Source: a bacterium (lineage in GTDB: Bacteria; Zhuqueibacterota; Zhuqueibacteria; Residuimicrobiales; Residuimicrobiaceae). Taken from it: a stretch of DNA of 50,999 nt. The position numbers and the translations under genes were made by a program. Of this stretch, positions 1-9,208 are shown in pieces; positions within the stretch are counted from its first letter, which is position 1, and each line of letters starts with the position of its first letter. The notes beneath the pieces were generated by a model, which worked only from the letters and a program-made list of their open reading frames with translations, was not told the origin of the DNA and searched no databases. The stretch is taken from NCBI GenBank assembly GCA_029554865.1, contig JAKPUX010000240.1:1-50999 (forward strand). Direction: 5' to 3'.

Positions 1-648
1 ATCAGCCATCTCATCAGGCACATCGATATACATCACCCCGATGTGAAAACGCGGCGCTGGCCGGATGAGCAGGCCGTAGCTGCCGCCATAGCCCCGCGCC
101 CGCGGCAGGGCGCCCTCCCGATTGACCAGATAGCCCGCCACACCGATGGCAAAGGGCTCCGCAAGCCGGAGCCGCACGGCGGCCTGGGAGAAGGTCAGGT
201 CCAGAATCGCTTCAGCGGGGAAAAAGCCTTTCCCCTCCTGAACGGCAGGATTGGTGGCCATGGTTTCACTGAGCAGCAGTCCGATGGAAACGACCGGGGA
301 CTGCCAGGAAAGCCCCTTGACGACGAGGCCGCAGCGCAGCAGCTCGCCGAGAGGAGAGGAAACCCCGCCCGAGATGAGACTGTTCCAGTGGTTCAGGCCC
401 GCAGCCAGCCCGGCCGGATTGAGATAAAGATGCAAACCGTCCGACCAGGCCGAGAGGCTGGCCGGATTGTAGAGTCCATCGGAGAGTCCCGAGGCGAGCG
501 CGCTGTTCGCCCAGCCCATGCCGGCGGGGCGGGCGGCAAAGCTGCCCGTGGTGAAACGCTCCGATCCGGAAGAGGCGCCGGCCGGAGCCAGGGAGGCCAC
601 GAGCAGAACGGCGAGGAGTCTGCGCCTCCAGTTACAGGGTGTGATCAT
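1..648 (-). CDS. PorV-like outer-membrane beta-barrel protein, N-terminal part (cut by window edge)
   Basis: The frame is open from ATG at 648 to the window edge, giving at least 216 residues; the C-terminus lies outside. It begins MITPCNWRRR and continues with a hydrophobic signal-peptide core (LLAVLLVASLAPAG). After cleavage comes RPAGMGWANSALA and then DGLYNPASLSAW, the early pattern of PorV/PorQ/UPF0164-type barrels (a GMG turn followed by a YNPA motif). The remainder alternates short hydrophobic stretches and loops, as expected for beta-strands. The start overlaps the 3' end of lnt by 17 bases in another frame, so the two are probably cotranscribed. Function beyond an outer-membrane barrel cannot be read from the sequence. 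It resembles the barrel at 10819-11841 in its opening motif. Confidence 0.75.
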   Translation of the reverse strand, partial: MITPCNWRRRLLAVLLVASLAPAGASSGSERFTTGSFAARPAGMGWANSALASGLSDGLYNPASLSAWSDGLHLYLNPAGLAAGLNHWNSLISGGVSSPLGELLRCGLVVKGLSWQSPVVSIGLLLSETMATNPAVQEGKGFFPAEAILDLTFSQAAVRLRLAEPFAIGVAGYLVNREGALPRARGYGGSYGLLIRPAPRFHIGVMYIDVPDEMAD

Positions 649-2182
649 CTTTCCGTCCACTCCGCAGCCGGCTGATTCCGGCCGCAGCCAGGCCTGCGGC
701 GGAGATGACGGCGCAGAGGCGCGCCAGCCAGTCACCGTGCCGCGTGTAAAAGGTGGTCCGGATGCCGGGGTGCAGCTGACCTGTGATCGCCGCCTGGCGG
801 AAGATGGGGGTGCGCTGGGTGACGCGGCCGCAGGCATCTACAAAACAGGAGATGCCGGTATTCGCACAGCGGGCGATGGGGATGCGGTTCTCGATTGCGC
901 GAAAAACAGCGAACTGGGCATGCTGTGCGGGGGCTGAGGTGCGGCCGAACCAGGCGTCGTTGGTGATGATGCAAAGCATGGCGGCGCCGGCGGCGGCAAA
1001 ACGGCGGTTGAGATCGGGAAAGACCGAATCAAAACAAATCGGAGTGGAGAGCCGGACCGGCAGCGCCTCTTCACCGGCACCGGCCAGGCGCACCTGGAAG
1101 ACTGTGTACTCCTCCCCGGGGGTGTAATCTCCGACCCCCAGGGCGAGGTCGGAAAGCCACTCCTTGAGATAGTTGAAGGGAAAGTGGTCGCGAAAGGGAA
1201 TGCGCTCCGAGCCCGGCACCAGACGCATCTTGCGATAGGCGGTGAGAAATTTCGATCCGGGCTCGACCAGGAAAGCGGCATTATAATAGGTATAGGAGGT
1301 ATCGTTGGTGAACTGGTAATCGAGCCCGCCGGTCAGCAGCGGGATCTGCAGTGAATCGACAAAGGCGTGCAGGCGGCGCAGATAGCGTGGTTCGTTGCTG
1401 AGGAAGAAAGGCATCGCCGTTTCAGGCCAGACGATGAGATCGGGCTTGCCGGCGGCAGCAGCGCGCGACATCTCTTCGTAAAGAGCGACGTTCTTGTCCG
1501 TACTGCCCGCCTCCCACTTTTCAAAGGGATCGACGTTGCCCTGCAGCAGCGCGAAGGTGACGGCACGGCCGCCTGCCTGCGGGCGATTCAGCATGATGAG
1601 GCCGTGCAGGGCCGGCAGGAGGATGAGAAGAGCGAGCACCAGGAGGGCACGCTGCCGGCTCCGGCGTACGGTGAATTCGCGCACCGTGAGCCATACCAGT
1701 ACATTGAGAACAAAAACCCAGAGGCTGACGCCCAGGACGCCGGTGTACTCGGCGAACTGGATGAAGGGGAGATAATAGGACTGGGTGTAGCCCAGGTAAT
1801 TCCAGGGAAAGGCGGTTTCTGAAAGGGACTGCACGTACTCCATCGTCAGCCAGAGAAAAGGCAGCAGAAGCCATGCCCGGCAGCCGTAGCGGCGGAGCAG
1901 GAGAATGTGCAGCAGCCCATAAAGGGTCAGGGAGAGGGGGATGATCAGTATGGCGGCGATGAATCCCGCCTGGGTGACGTGGGCGATCCAGTAAAGAGTG
2001 GTAATGCAGGTAAAGAGGCCGGTGAGGTAGCTCCAGCGCATCCCCTCCCCCGGCTTTTTATCCTCGAGCAGGAGAAAAAAGGGGAGCAGGGCGAACCAGC
2101 CGATAAAACCGGTGCGGAACGGCGGAAAGGCCAGCGCCATGAGAATGGCGGTGGCAAGGCTGAGGAGCAGATTTCTTTTCAT
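632..2182 (-). CDS. lnt: Apolipoprotein N-acyltransferase
   Basis: This 516-residue protein acylates the N-terminal cysteine of lipoproteins in the inner membrane, the last step of lipoprotein maturation. The first 200 or so residues contain several hydrophobic helices (from MKRNLLLSLATAILMALAF). The second half is a nitrilase-type domain with the three family active-site regions visible: Glu in LIVWPETAMPF, Lys in YRKMRLVPGSERIPF, and Cys in STPICFDSVFPDL. The length matches the family (about 510). I chose the ATG at 2182; the frame stays open upstream to about 2560, but that stretch is low-complexity antisense to ruvX and has no transmembrane character. It sits downstream of ruvX and overlaps the following barrel gene. 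Confidence 0.93.
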   Translation of the reverse strand: MKRNLLLSLATAILMALAFPPFRTGFIGWFALLPFFLLLEDKKPGEGMRWSYLTGLFTCITTLYWIAHVTQAGFIAAILIIPLSLTLYGLLHILLLRRYGCRAWLLLPFLWLTMEYVQSLSETAFPWNYLGYTQSYYLPFIQFAEYTGVLGVSLWVFVLNVLVWLTVREFTVRRSRQRALLVLALLILLPALHGLIMLNRPQAGGRAVTFALLQGNVDPFEKWEAGSTDKNVALYEEMSRAAAAGKPDLIVWPETAMPFFLSNEPRYLRRLHAFVDSLQIPLLTGGLDYQFTNDTSYTYYNAAFLVEPGSKFLTAYRKMRLVPGSERIPFRDHFPFNYLKEWLSDLALGVGDYTPGEEYTVFQVRLAGAGEEALPVRLSTPICFDSVFPDLNRRFAAAGAAMLCIITNDAWFGRTSAPAQHAQFAVFRAIENRIPIARCANTGISCFVDACGRVTQRTPIFRQAAITGQLHPGIRTTFYTRHGDWLARLCAVISAAGLAAAGISRLRSGRKDDHTL

Positions 2183-2312
2183 GGCAACAGCAATCCTGAA
2201 TTCCTGTGCGCACACCATCCGGCGGAGGCCCGGCGCCCCAGGGAATAATCGGGGCGCTGTGCAGCTGAACGGGCCGGGATGATGAGCGATGAGTAGTGCA
2301 AAGCGGGAGTGT

Positions 2313-2792
2313 TCAACTCCCGGAGGAATGCCTGCGGCGATACTGGAGGCGGTCGAGGAAGGCCTGCAGCATAAAAGCGGCGGCGATCTGATCGATTCGG
2401 TCGCGCTGCCGCGACGGCTGCTGGCCGCGCTCGTGCAGGCTTTTATGGGCGCTGGTGGTCGTCCAGCGCTCATCCTGGGTGTAGACCGGAATGGGGAGGA
2501 GATCAGCCAGCCGGGCGGCGAATGCCTCTGCGGCTTGAGCCTTGTCGCCCAGGCTGCCATCCATGTGCAGGGGCAGGCTTACGACCAGCGCCACAGCCGC
2601 CTGCTCCTGCACGGAAGCGATGATTTGTTCAACGGGAAAAGCCTGCCCTTTGCGGAACAAAGTGACCAGGGGAAAGGCTATGGTTTGCAACGGATCGCTG
2701 ACCGCCAGGCCAATGCGCCTCTCGCCATAGTCGATCCCGACAATGCGTCCCTGAGGCAGCTGCTCAACGGGAATCGGGGTTAGATCTGCCAT
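2313..2792 (-). CDS. ruvX: Putative pre-16S rRNA nuclease / Holliday-junction resolvase-like YqgF
   Basis: A 159-residue RNase H-fold protein of the YqgF/RuvX family, associated with 5' maturation of 16S rRNA and sometimes annotated as a Holliday-junction resolvase. The family signature IVGIDYGERRIGLAVSDP (first catalytic Asp) is near residue 18, VVSLPLHMDGSLG lies in the middle, and VYTQDERWTTTSA contains the later acidic residue. The N-terminus carries about 14 extra residues before the first strand. It sits 33 bases after the HU gene and 130 bases before lnt on the same strand. The assignment is secure; which of the two proposed activities applies is not visible. Confidence 0.9.
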   Translation of the reverse strand: MADLTPIPVEQLPQGRIVGIDYGERRIGLAVSDPLQTIAFPLVTLFRKGQAFPVEQIIASVQEQAAVALVVSLPLHMDGSLGDKAQAAEAFAARLADLLPIPVYTQDERWTTTSAHKSLHERGQQPSRQRDRIDQIAAAFMLQAFLDRLQYRRRHSSGS

Positions 2793-2825
2793 GCCGGACT
2801 GCGATCTCGCGCGGGCGAGATTGGG

Positions 2826-3161
2826 TTATTTGCTCTCCAGGGGCAGCGGCTGTTTCAGGACCTCTTTGAGCAGTTTGCCCGCCTTGAAATGGGTCTTGCG
2901 GCGAGCGGGAACATAGATGATTTCACCGGTTTTGGGGTTGCGGGCCTTGGGTTTGGGCTTGGTCTTTTTCACTTCGAAGACGCCGAAGTCACGAATCTCG
3001 ATGCGCACTTCAGGATTGGCCTCGGACATGAATTCCCGCAGGGCCTGAAAAACGCCGTCGACCACTTTTTCGGTCAGATATATTTTTTCTCCTACGATCT
3101 TCGCAGTCCGCTTGGCGACATCTTTCTTCGTGATCGTGGATTTCAAAGCCTCATCAGCCAT
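2826..3161 (-). CDS. HU/IHF-family DNA-binding protein (extended form)
   Basis: A 111-residue nucleoid protein. It has the HU core: helices starting TKKDVAKRTAKIVGEK, the strand region VRIEIRDFGVFEVKK, the DNA-arm motif ARNPKTGEIIYVPAR, and the closing helix HFKAGKLLKEV. It carries about 8 extra N-terminal and 10 extra C-terminal residues relative to a 90-residue HU. AGGAG precedes the ATG by 6 bases. It is one of two HU-type genes in the window (the other at 19307-19585), and the two are clearly different in sequence. An extended -10 promoter lies just upstream, so it can be transcribed separately from rel. Confidence 0.92.
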   Translation of the reverse strand: MADEALKSTITKKDVAKRTAKIVGEKIYLTEKVVDGVFQALREFMSEANPEVRIEIRDFGVFEVKKTKPKPKARNPKTGEIIYVPARRKTHFKAGKLLKEVLKQPLPLESK

Positions 3162-3212
3162 GGCCAGCTCCTAAGATTGGGTTTTGAAATAGGTATAGTT
3201 ATTGTCGTCCAC

Positions 3213-3221
3213 AGTATAACA
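3213..3221 (-). promoter_or_regulatory. Extended -10 promoter for the HU gene
   Basis: On the minus strand TGTTATACT is an extended -10 (TGn plus TATACT) about 50 bases before the HU start. The -35 region 17 bases upstream is weak (TTTATG). The surrounding 158-base rel-HU gap is strongly AT-rich and includes an A-tract/T-tract palindrome centred on ATGCAT near 3307. No classical terminator with a GC stem was seen in this gap. The call rests on motif match only. Confidence 0.4.
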
Positions 3222-3319
3222 CTATAATTAATAACCATAAATAACTATTTTTTAGATAAAAGACAACAAAAAAATGCATGGAAGGTCATAAAATTACAAA
3301 AAAAATGCATTTTTTTCAT

Positions 3320-5473
3320 TCACTTAGGCTCTGACCAGCGGCTGACGGAGATCACTCCGGCCACCTTTTTGATTTTAGCAATAATCCTGTTAAGATGATC
3401 AAGATCATATACTTCAATACTGACGGTGCAGTTGACCAGGGAGATATCGGCATTCATATTGGCACTGGTGATAATACCGTCGGAACTGGAGACCGCCTCC
3501 GAGAGGTCGGCGAGAAAGCGGCTGCGGCGCTCGCAAAGGATGTAGAGCCCGGCAAGAAAGCGATTTTCCTTGTCGACATCCCAGGCGACATCGATGATGC
3601 GCTCGGGCTCCTGCATCAGACGCAGCAGGTTGTTGCAGCTGTTGGTGTGCACCACGATCCCGCGTCCGCGCGTGACGATCCCTGTGATCGGATCCCCCGG
3701 CACGGGATTGCAGCACTTGCCGAAGCTGATCATGATGTTGTCCATCCCGGCCACGCTCACCCCCTTGCTCGACTTGCGCGCCCGCTCGATGAAGCGTTTG
3801 AAAAGGGATTCGTTATTGGTGACCGGCTTGTCTTCCGGGATGATCTTGTGCAATACGGCATCGAGCTTGATCTCTCCGCGGCCCAGGGCGGCGAGGAGCT
3901 GCTGGGCGTCCCGCTGGCTGAATTTCGAAGCCAGATCAGCCAGATTGACATCCTTGAACTTGATCGAGTACTTGCTGAGGGCGCGGGTCAGCATCTCCTC
4001 CCCCAGCCGGGCGCTGCTCTCAAACTGGGTATCGCGCAGCCATTTCTTGATGCGCCCCTTGGCCTTGGCGCTGGTGGCGAAGCTGAGCCAGCCCTCGTTG
4101 GGCCGCTGGTTGGCAGAGGTGATGATCTCCACTGTATCACCGCTGACCAGCTGATGGCTCAGGGGGACGATGCGGCCGTTGACCTTGGCGGCGAGGCAGT
4201 GCAGCCCGATGTCTGTATGAACTGCAAAGGCAAAGTCGACCGGCGTGGAATGAACCGGCAGGCGGTAAAGGTCCCCGCGCGGGGTGAAGACAAAGACCTC
4301 ATCCTGGAAGAGATTGACCTTGAGATGCTCCATGAAGGAGCTGGTTTCGACCTCCTCCTCGTCCACCGCCTCGAGCACCTGACGCAGCCATCCCATGTGC
4401 TTGTCGAGCTCATCCTCCTGCAGGCGCCCCTCCTTGTAACGCCAGTGGGCGGCGATGCCGTCTTCGGCGGTGCGGTGCATCGACTCGGTGCGGATCTGAA
4501 TCTCGACTATTTTGCCATCCGGGCCGATGACGGTGGTATGAAGGGATTGATAGCCGTTGCTTTTGGGCATCGCGATATAGTCTTTGAAACGCTCATGGAT
4601 CGGGGTGTATAGGGAATGGACGATGCCGAGGGTGTGGTAGCACTCCTCCACCTTTTCGACAATGATGCGGATGGCGTGGAGGTCGTAGATCTCCTCAAAG
4701 ACGATGCCGCGCTTGACAATCTTGTTGTAGATGCTGTAAAAGTGTTTCGGCCGACCCTCGAAGCGGGCGTGGATTCTGGCCTCGACCAGGGCTTCACGCA
4801 CCGGCTTGGTGACGTGGCTGATGATGAGCTCGCGTTCCCGCCGGGTTGCGTTGACCCGCTTGACGAGATCGCTGTAAATCTCCGGCTCGAGAAACTTGAG
4901 GGCAAGGTCTTCCAGCTCCCATTTGATCTTGTCGAGGCCGAGACGGTGGGCCAGGGGGGCATAGACCTCGCGGGTTTCGAGGGCGATGCGGCGCCGCTTT
5001 TTCTCGGGAAGGAACTCGAGGGTGCGCATGTTGTGCAAACGGTCGGCGAACTTGATGATGATCACCCGGATGTCCTTGACCATGGAGAGGAGCATCTTGC
5101 GGAAATTTTCCGCCTGCCGCTCCTCGAACTCGAGCAGCTTGATATCGGAGATCTTGGTGACCCCGTCGACCAGGCTGGCGATGCTGTGGCCGAACTCGCT
5201 CTCGACGCGGGCGATATTGTATTCGGTGTCTTCGGCGACGTCATGGAGGATGGCCGCGGCAATGGTCTCATAATCCATCTTCAGACCGGTGAGGATCTTG
5301 GCGACCTCGAGGGGGTGTTCGAAGTACTTGTGGCCTGACTTGCGCAGCTGATTGCGGTGGGCCTCATAGCTGAACTCGAAGGCCTTGCGCAGCAGCGCCA
5401 CATCCATGGACTGATTGTAGCGCCGGATGCGGCGTACGAGTCCTTCGAATACCTTTTGGTAGACTTCTTCCAT
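3320..5473 (-). CDS. rel: Bifunctional (p)ppGpp synthetase/hydrolase (Rel/SpoT)
   Basis: A long 717-residue RelA-SpoT homolog controlling the stringent response. Domains in order: an HD hydrolase (about residues 25-180) with intact HDVAEDTEY; a synthetase domain (about 220-350) with RPKHFYSIYNK, RFKDYIAMPKSNGYQSLHT and EIQIRT; a TGS domain (about 385-450, VFVFTPRGDLYRLP); a Cys-containing region with GKCCNPVPGD; and a C-terminal ACT domain from about 635. The RFKD form of the synthetase loop and the intact HD box both fit an enzyme that makes and degrades the alarmone. It starts 19 bases downstream of dnaB and appears to be the end of the yicC-to-rel operon. Confidence 0.95.
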   Translation of the reverse strand: MEEVYQKVFEGLVRRIRRYNQSMDVALLRKAFEFSYEAHRNQLRKSGHKYFEHPLEVAKILTGLKMDYETIAAAILHDVAEDTEYNIARVESEFGHSIASLVDGVTKISDIKLLEFEERQAENFRKMLLSMVKDIRVIIIKFADRLHNMRTLEFLPEKKRRRIALETREVYAPLAHRLGLDKIKWELEDLALKFLEPEIYSDLVKRVNATRRERELIISHVTKPVREALVEARIHARFEGRPKHFYSIYNKIVKRGIVFEEIYDLHAIRIIVEKVEECYHTLGIVHSLYTPIHERFKDYIAMPKSNGYQSLHTTVIGPDGKIVEIQIRTESMHRTAEDGIAAHWRYKEGRLQEDELDKHMGWLRQVLEAVDEEEVETSSFMEHLKVNLFQDEVFVFTPRGDLYRLPVHSTPVDFAFAVHTDIGLHCLAAKVNGRIVPLSHQLVSGDTVEIITSANQRPNEGWLSFATSAKAKGRIKKWLRDTQFESSARLGEEMLTRALSKYSIKFKDVNLADLASKFSQRDAQQLLAALGRGEIKLDAVLHKIIPEDKPVTNNESLFKRFIERARKSSKGVSVAGMDNIMISFGKCCNPVPGDPITGIVTRGRGIVVHTNSCNNLLRLMQEPERIIDVAWDVDKENRFLAGLYILCERRSRFLADLSEAVSSSDGIITSANMNADISLVNCTVSIEVYDLDHLNRIIAKIKKVAGVISVSRWSEPK

Positions 5474-5492
5474 GCTCTGCCGCGCCTGGATG

Positions 5493-6866
5493 TCAGTAAG
5501 GAGTCGGTGAAATGGTCTGGATTTCAGGCTGCCGGGATTCCTTGCCGGCGAAAAGGAGATATTCCTTGTAAAAGTAACAGTTCACGCTGTCGGTGGGACC
5601 GTTGCGCTGCTTGGCGATGATGATCTCTGCGTCGTTCTCCTGGCCGGGCTCGACCGGGCCGTAGACCGAGGGGCGGTAGATGAACATGACCACATCGGCA
5701 TCCTGCTCGATCGCCCCCGACTCGCGCAAATCGGAGAGCATCGGCTTGCGCTCGCCGCGGGCCTCGACGGCGCGCGAGAGCTGGGAGAGGGCCAGGACCG
5801 GGATATCGAGCTCCTTGGCGAGGGCCTTGAGGGACTGCGAAATCTGGGCGATCTCAATCTGGCGGCTCTCGACCCGGCCGACGCCGTGCACGAGCTGAAG
5901 ATAGTCGACGACGAGCAGGCCGATATTGTACTCGATCTTGAGGCGGCGCGCCTTGGAGCGGATCTCCATGATGGTCATGGCGGGAGAATCGTCAATGTAG
6001 ATGGGGGCCTTTTCGAGGGTGCCCAGGGCGTTCATCAGTTTGGCCATCTGGTCCGGAGGCAGCTTGCCGATGCGCACCAGATGGGCGTCAACCCGGGCCT
6101 CGGAGCAGAGCAGACGCATGGCAATCTGGGGTGAGGCCATTTCCAGGGAGAAGATGCCGACCGGCACCCCGTAGCCGGCGGCAGTGCGGGCCATGTTCAG
6201 GGCCAGAGCGGTCTTGCCCATCGAAGGCCTGGCGGCGAGGATGACCAGTTCGGAGTTCTGCAGGCCGGAGAGCAGGCGGTCGAGGTCCTTGAAACCGGTC
6301 GGCACACCGATGACCCCGTCGGCCTTGGCATTGTAATGGTCGATAAGGTTCATGGTCTCGAAGAGGATCGGCCGCAGATGCTCGAAAGACCTGCGCTTGC
6401 TGCGCTCGGAGAGGCTGAAGATCTTTTTCTCCGCCACATCTATGACATCATAGGCATCTTCCCCGCCCTCGTAGCAGTCCTGTTGTATCTCACCGGCCAC
6501 CTCAATGAGCTTGCGCAGCAGCGCGCGGTTGAGGACAATGCGGCAGTACTGCTCGATATTGGCTGCCGAAGGGATGCGCTCCACCAGTTCGGTGAGGTAA
6601 TAGTGCCCGCCCACCTTGTCGAGCTCCTTGCTCTTCTCCAGCTCGGAGGAGACGGTCAGGACGTCGATGGCCTGGCTGTGGGAATAGAGGTTGCGCGCGG
6701 CGATAAAGATGCGACGATGAGCATCCTTGTAAAAGCAGGTTTCATCGAGGAGTTCGAAGAGGGTGTTGGCGGCATGGGGCTCGATCATCACCGAACCGAG
6801 GGCCGCCATTTCCGCTTCGATCGACTGCGGCGGCAGCTTGACGGGGATATCAGTCTGTTCATTCAT
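5493..6866 (-). CDS. dnaB: Replicative DNA helicase DnaB
   Basis: A 457-residue hexameric replication-fork helicase. The N-terminal primase-interacting domain begins with PPQSIEAEMAALGSVM. The RecA-like motor has Walker A in AARPSMGKTALALNMA (about residue 205), Walker B in LLVVDYLQLVHG, and the later ALSQLSRAVEARGERKPMLSDLRESGAIEQDADV block typical of DnaB is present with no interruption. No intein is seen, and the length is normal. It begins 11 bases after the uracil-DNA glycosylase stop and ends 19 bases before rel, so a replication gene sits with DNA repair and stringent-response genes in one operon. Confidence 0.96.
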   Translation of the reverse strand: MNEQTDIPVKLPPQSIEAEMAALGSVMIEPHAANTLFELLDETCFYKDAHRRIFIAARNLYSHSQAIDVLTVSSELEKSKELDKVGGHYYLTELVERIPSAANIEQYCRIVLNRALLRKLIEVAGEIQQDCYEGGEDAYDVIDVAEKKIFSLSERSKRRSFEHLRPILFETMNLIDHYNAKADGVIGVPTGFKDLDRLLSGLQNSELVILAARPSMGKTALALNMARTAAGYGVPVGIFSLEMASPQIAMRLLCSEARVDAHLVRIGKLPPDQMAKLMNALGTLEKAPIYIDDSPAMTIMEIRSKARRLKIEYNIGLLVVDYLQLVHGVGRVESRQIEIAQISQSLKALAKELDIPVLALSQLSRAVEARGERKPMLSDLRESGAIEQDADVVMFIYRPSVYGPVEPGQENDAEIIIAKQRNGPTDSVNCYFYKEYLLFAGKESRQPEIQTISPTPY

Positions 6867-6877
6867 GGTCAGCTCGC

Positions 6878-7666
6878 TCAGCGTGGACAGTTCTCGGACA
6901 GAAATTCATCATAGAGACGGCGGAGCAGCTGGACATCCTGCCAGGTCTCGTGCTTGAATTTGGGAAAGCGGAGCAGGGCTGCCGGATGATAGGTGACGAT
7001 GAGGCGGGAGCCCCTCCAGGGGTGGACCTTGCCGCGCAGCTGCGTAAGGGACGCCTGGCTCTGCAGCAGGGTCTGGGCGCTGAAGCGCCCCAGACAAAGA
7101 ATGAAGGCCGGCTGGATCAGCGCCAGCTGTTTCTCGAGGTAGGGCAGGCAGTTGGCCACCTCGTCCGGCAAAGGATCGCGGTTATTGTCCGGCCGGCATT
7201 TGAGCAGATTGCAGATATAGACTTCACTGCGCTTGAGCTGGATGGAAGCCAGAATCCTGGTGAGAAGCTGCCCCGCTTCGCCTACGAAGGGAAGCCCCTG
7301 CTGGTCTTCATGAAAACCGGGGGCCTCGCCGACCAGAACGATGTCGGCGGCGGGATTGCCCTCGCCGAAAACCAGATTTCTGCGCCGGCCGCCGATGGCG
7401 CAGCGCAGGCAGCCGCTGATCCTGCCCTGCAGCTCCTCGAGGGTGGAGAGATTGAGGTCCGGCATGGCCTGGGGTTCGGGCCGGGGCGGGCTCTCCAGCC
7501 CCTCGCGGATGCGCTCGCCAAGATAGGGCGAACGGCCGGGAGCAGGCGTGGCCGCCTCCCCTCCTCGCCAGTTCAGCTTCTCTTTAGGCAGGGCAAGCTC
7601 GTCGCCGTAGAGCTCAATCTGCTGTTCGAAAAACCGGCGCAGATCCGATTCTTCATCGCCACTCAT
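6878..7666 (-). CDS. Uracil-DNA glycosylase, family 4 (Fe-S type)
   Basis: A 262-residue enzyme that removes uracil from DNA. Residues 1-80 are a variable linker; the catalytic domain then has CLRCAIGGRRRNLVFGEG (two of the four cluster cysteines), VLVGEAPGFHEDQQGLPFVGEAG (motif 1), CNLLKCRPDNNRDPLPDEVANC (further cysteines) and the late VTYHPAALLR motif. Family-4 enzymes bind a [4Fe-4S] cluster through four such cysteines. I chose the ATG at 7666, which overlaps the coaBC stop as ATGA; the longer open frame upstream lies inside coaBC and is unsupported. The overlap implies translational coupling. Confidence 0.9.
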   Translation of the reverse strand: MSGDEESDLRRFFEQQIELYGDELALPKEKLNWRGGEAATPAPGRSPYLGERIREGLESPPRPEPQAMPDLNLSTLEELQGRISGCLRCAIGGRRRNLVFGEGNPAADIVLVGEAPGFHEDQQGLPFVGEAGQLLTRILASIQLKRSEVYICNLLKCRPDNNRDPLPDEVANCLPYLEKQLALIQPAFILCLGRFSAQTLLQSQASLTQLRGKVHPWRGSRLIVTYHPAALLRFPKFKHETWQDVQLLRRLYDEFLSENCPR

Positions 7667-8868
7667 AGGCTCTTCTCTTTTTCCCACTCCAGGACGGCCG
7701 TCAGCAGCCGGTCGGCCACCTCCTGCTTGGACATTTGCGGCCACTTTTCGGGGTCACGCCCGCGCCGCAGCAGGGTGATGATATTGGTATCCACGGCGAA
7801 ACCGGCGCCCGGTTCGAGGGGATTGTTGACAACGATCATGTCAAGATTCTTCTCCTCGAGTTTGCACAGGGAGGCGGGAATCTCTTCGCCGGTCTCGACG
7901 GAAAAGCCGACATGGGTGCGGCCGCCCTTGCTCAGTCCGGCGCTCCTGAGGATGTCTTCGGTCCGGGTCAGGGGCAGAATGATCTCCTCCTCCCCTTTCT
8001 TGATCTTTTGCGCCGCAACAGCGGCGGGCCGGTAATCGCTGACAGCGGCGGCCATGAAAAGAAGATCGCAGTCGGGCAGGTGGTGCTGGACCGCTTCAGA
8101 CATCTCGGCGGCGGTGGTGACGCGGACAACCTTGATGCCGGAGAAGGGGCGCTCATGGCTCGGGCCGGTCACCAGGGTCACCCCGGCCCCGCGCAGGGCG
8201 GCCATTTCGGCCAGGGCGTAGCCCATCTTGCCGGTGGAGCGGTTGCCGAGATAGCGCACGGGATCAAGGGGTTCATGGGTCGGGCCTGCTGTCACCAGCA
8301 CGCGCCTGCCCTGGTAATCATGCTTCCGGCTGAGGAGCCTGCGCACGGCCTCGACGATCTCAGGGATTTCAGCCAGGCGGCCCTCTCCCACCTCACCGCA
8401 GGCGAGCTCGCCGCTCCCGGGCGCGACAACGCTCCAGCCGTGCTCGAACAGACGCTTTTCATTCTGTTGATAAAGGGGATTGGCATACATCTGCCTGTTC
8501 ATGGCCGGACAGAAGAGGATGGGCGCGGTGGTGGCAAGCAGGGTGGTGGTAAGGGCATTGTCCGCAAAACCGTGGGCAGCCCTGGCGATGGTATTGGCCG
8601 TCGCCGGGCAGATGACCAAGCATTCCGCCCAGCGCGCCCATTCGATGTGTACGGTGCCTCCCCCCTGCTCATGGGGGAAGAGCCCGGTGAGAACTGGGTG
8701 ACCGGTCAAGGTTTCGAAGGTCAGCGGTGTGATGAACTCCATGGCCGCGGGGGTCATGATCACGCGGATGGAGGCCCCGAGTCGGGCGAGCTGTCGTACC
8801 AATTCCGCAGCCTTGTAGGCCGCGATACCGCCAGTCACGCCAACCACTACTTTCCTGTTCGTCAGCAT
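7663..8868 (-). CDS. coaBC: Bifunctional phosphopantothenoylcysteine decarboxylase/phosphopantothenate-cysteine ligase
   Basis: A 401-residue two-domain enzyme carrying out the second and third steps of coenzyme A synthesis from phosphopantothenate. The N-terminal flavoprotein CoaC half starts VVVGVTGGIAAYKAAELVRQL and has CPATANTIARAAHGFADN, CPAMNRQMY and GELACGEVGEGRLAE, the last holding the active-site Cys. The CoaB half starts near residue 190 with VLVTAGPTHEPLDPVRYLGN and has STGKMGYALAE and the KIKK motif. The length is standard. It lies 24 bases downstream of rpoZ and overlaps the glycosylase start by four bases. Confidence 0.96.
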   Translation of the reverse strand: MLTNRKVVVGVTGGIAAYKAAELVRQLARLGASIRVIMTPAAMEFITPLTFETLTGHPVLTGLFPHEQGGGTVHIEWARWAECLVICPATANTIARAAHGFADNALTTTLLATTAPILFCPAMNRQMYANPLYQQNEKRLFEHGWSVVAPGSGELACGEVGEGRLAEIPEIVEAVRRLLSRKHDYQGRRVLVTAGPTHEPLDPVRYLGNRSTGKMGYALAEMAALRGAGVTLVTGPSHERPFSGIKVVRVTTAAEMSEAVQHHLPDCDLLFMAAAVSDYRPAAVAAQKIKKGEEEIILPLTRTEDILRSAGLSKGGRTHVGFSVETGEEIPASLCKLEEKNLDMIVVNNPLEPGAGFAVDTNIITLLRRGRDPEKWPQMSKQEVADRLLTAVLEWEKEKSL

Positions 8869-8892
8869 GCGGCACTCTGCTCCTGAGTGGTA

Positions 8893-9168
8893 CTAGCCGG
8901 GGTACTGCTTGGTGAGTTTGCCCTCAAGCATCTCCTGCAAGGCAACGCTGGTGGGTTTGGGCAGTTTGAGGTACTGGCGGTCGACGACATCCTGGCTGAC
9001 CCCTTCGTCGTCATAATTGTCGTTGTTGCTTATCGAGGCAGCTTCGGCGTCGAGCACCTTTTTCTGCAGGTCGTTGATCTGGCGGGCGCGGCGGGCGATC
9101 ATGATGATCGCTTCATAGACATTATCGGCAAACTGATCAAGGTTATCAATGGGCAGTGTTTTGATCAT
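8893..9168 (-). CDS. rpoZ: RNA polymerase omega subunit
   Basis: A 91-residue small RNA polymerase subunit. The core pattern NVYEAIIMIARRARQIN near residue 16 corresponds to the conserved omega helix (n..yeav.ia..Ra.qi), and LPKPTSVALQEMLEGKL is the usual C-terminal segment. I chose ATG at 9168, preceded by GGGAGG eight bases upstream; a longer open frame to 9285 has no homologous content. Its place between gmk and coaBC matches the gmk-rpoZ neighbourhood common in bacteria, which supports the call despite the short length. Confidence 0.87.
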   Translation of the reverse strand: MIKTLPIDNLDQFADNVYEAIIMIARRARQINDLQKKVLDAEAASISNNDNYDDEGVSQDVVDRQYLKLPKPTSVALQEMLEGKLTKQYPG

Positions 9169-9208
9169 ATAGATGGCCTCCCGGTATGTATGATTTGATT
9201 TCCATGTT

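Noticed and set aside
3290..3320. A-tract/T-tract palindrome (around ATGCAT) as the rel terminator
   Set aside because: It has no GC-containing stem; an AT-only palindrome in an AT-rich gap is not good evidence of termination.
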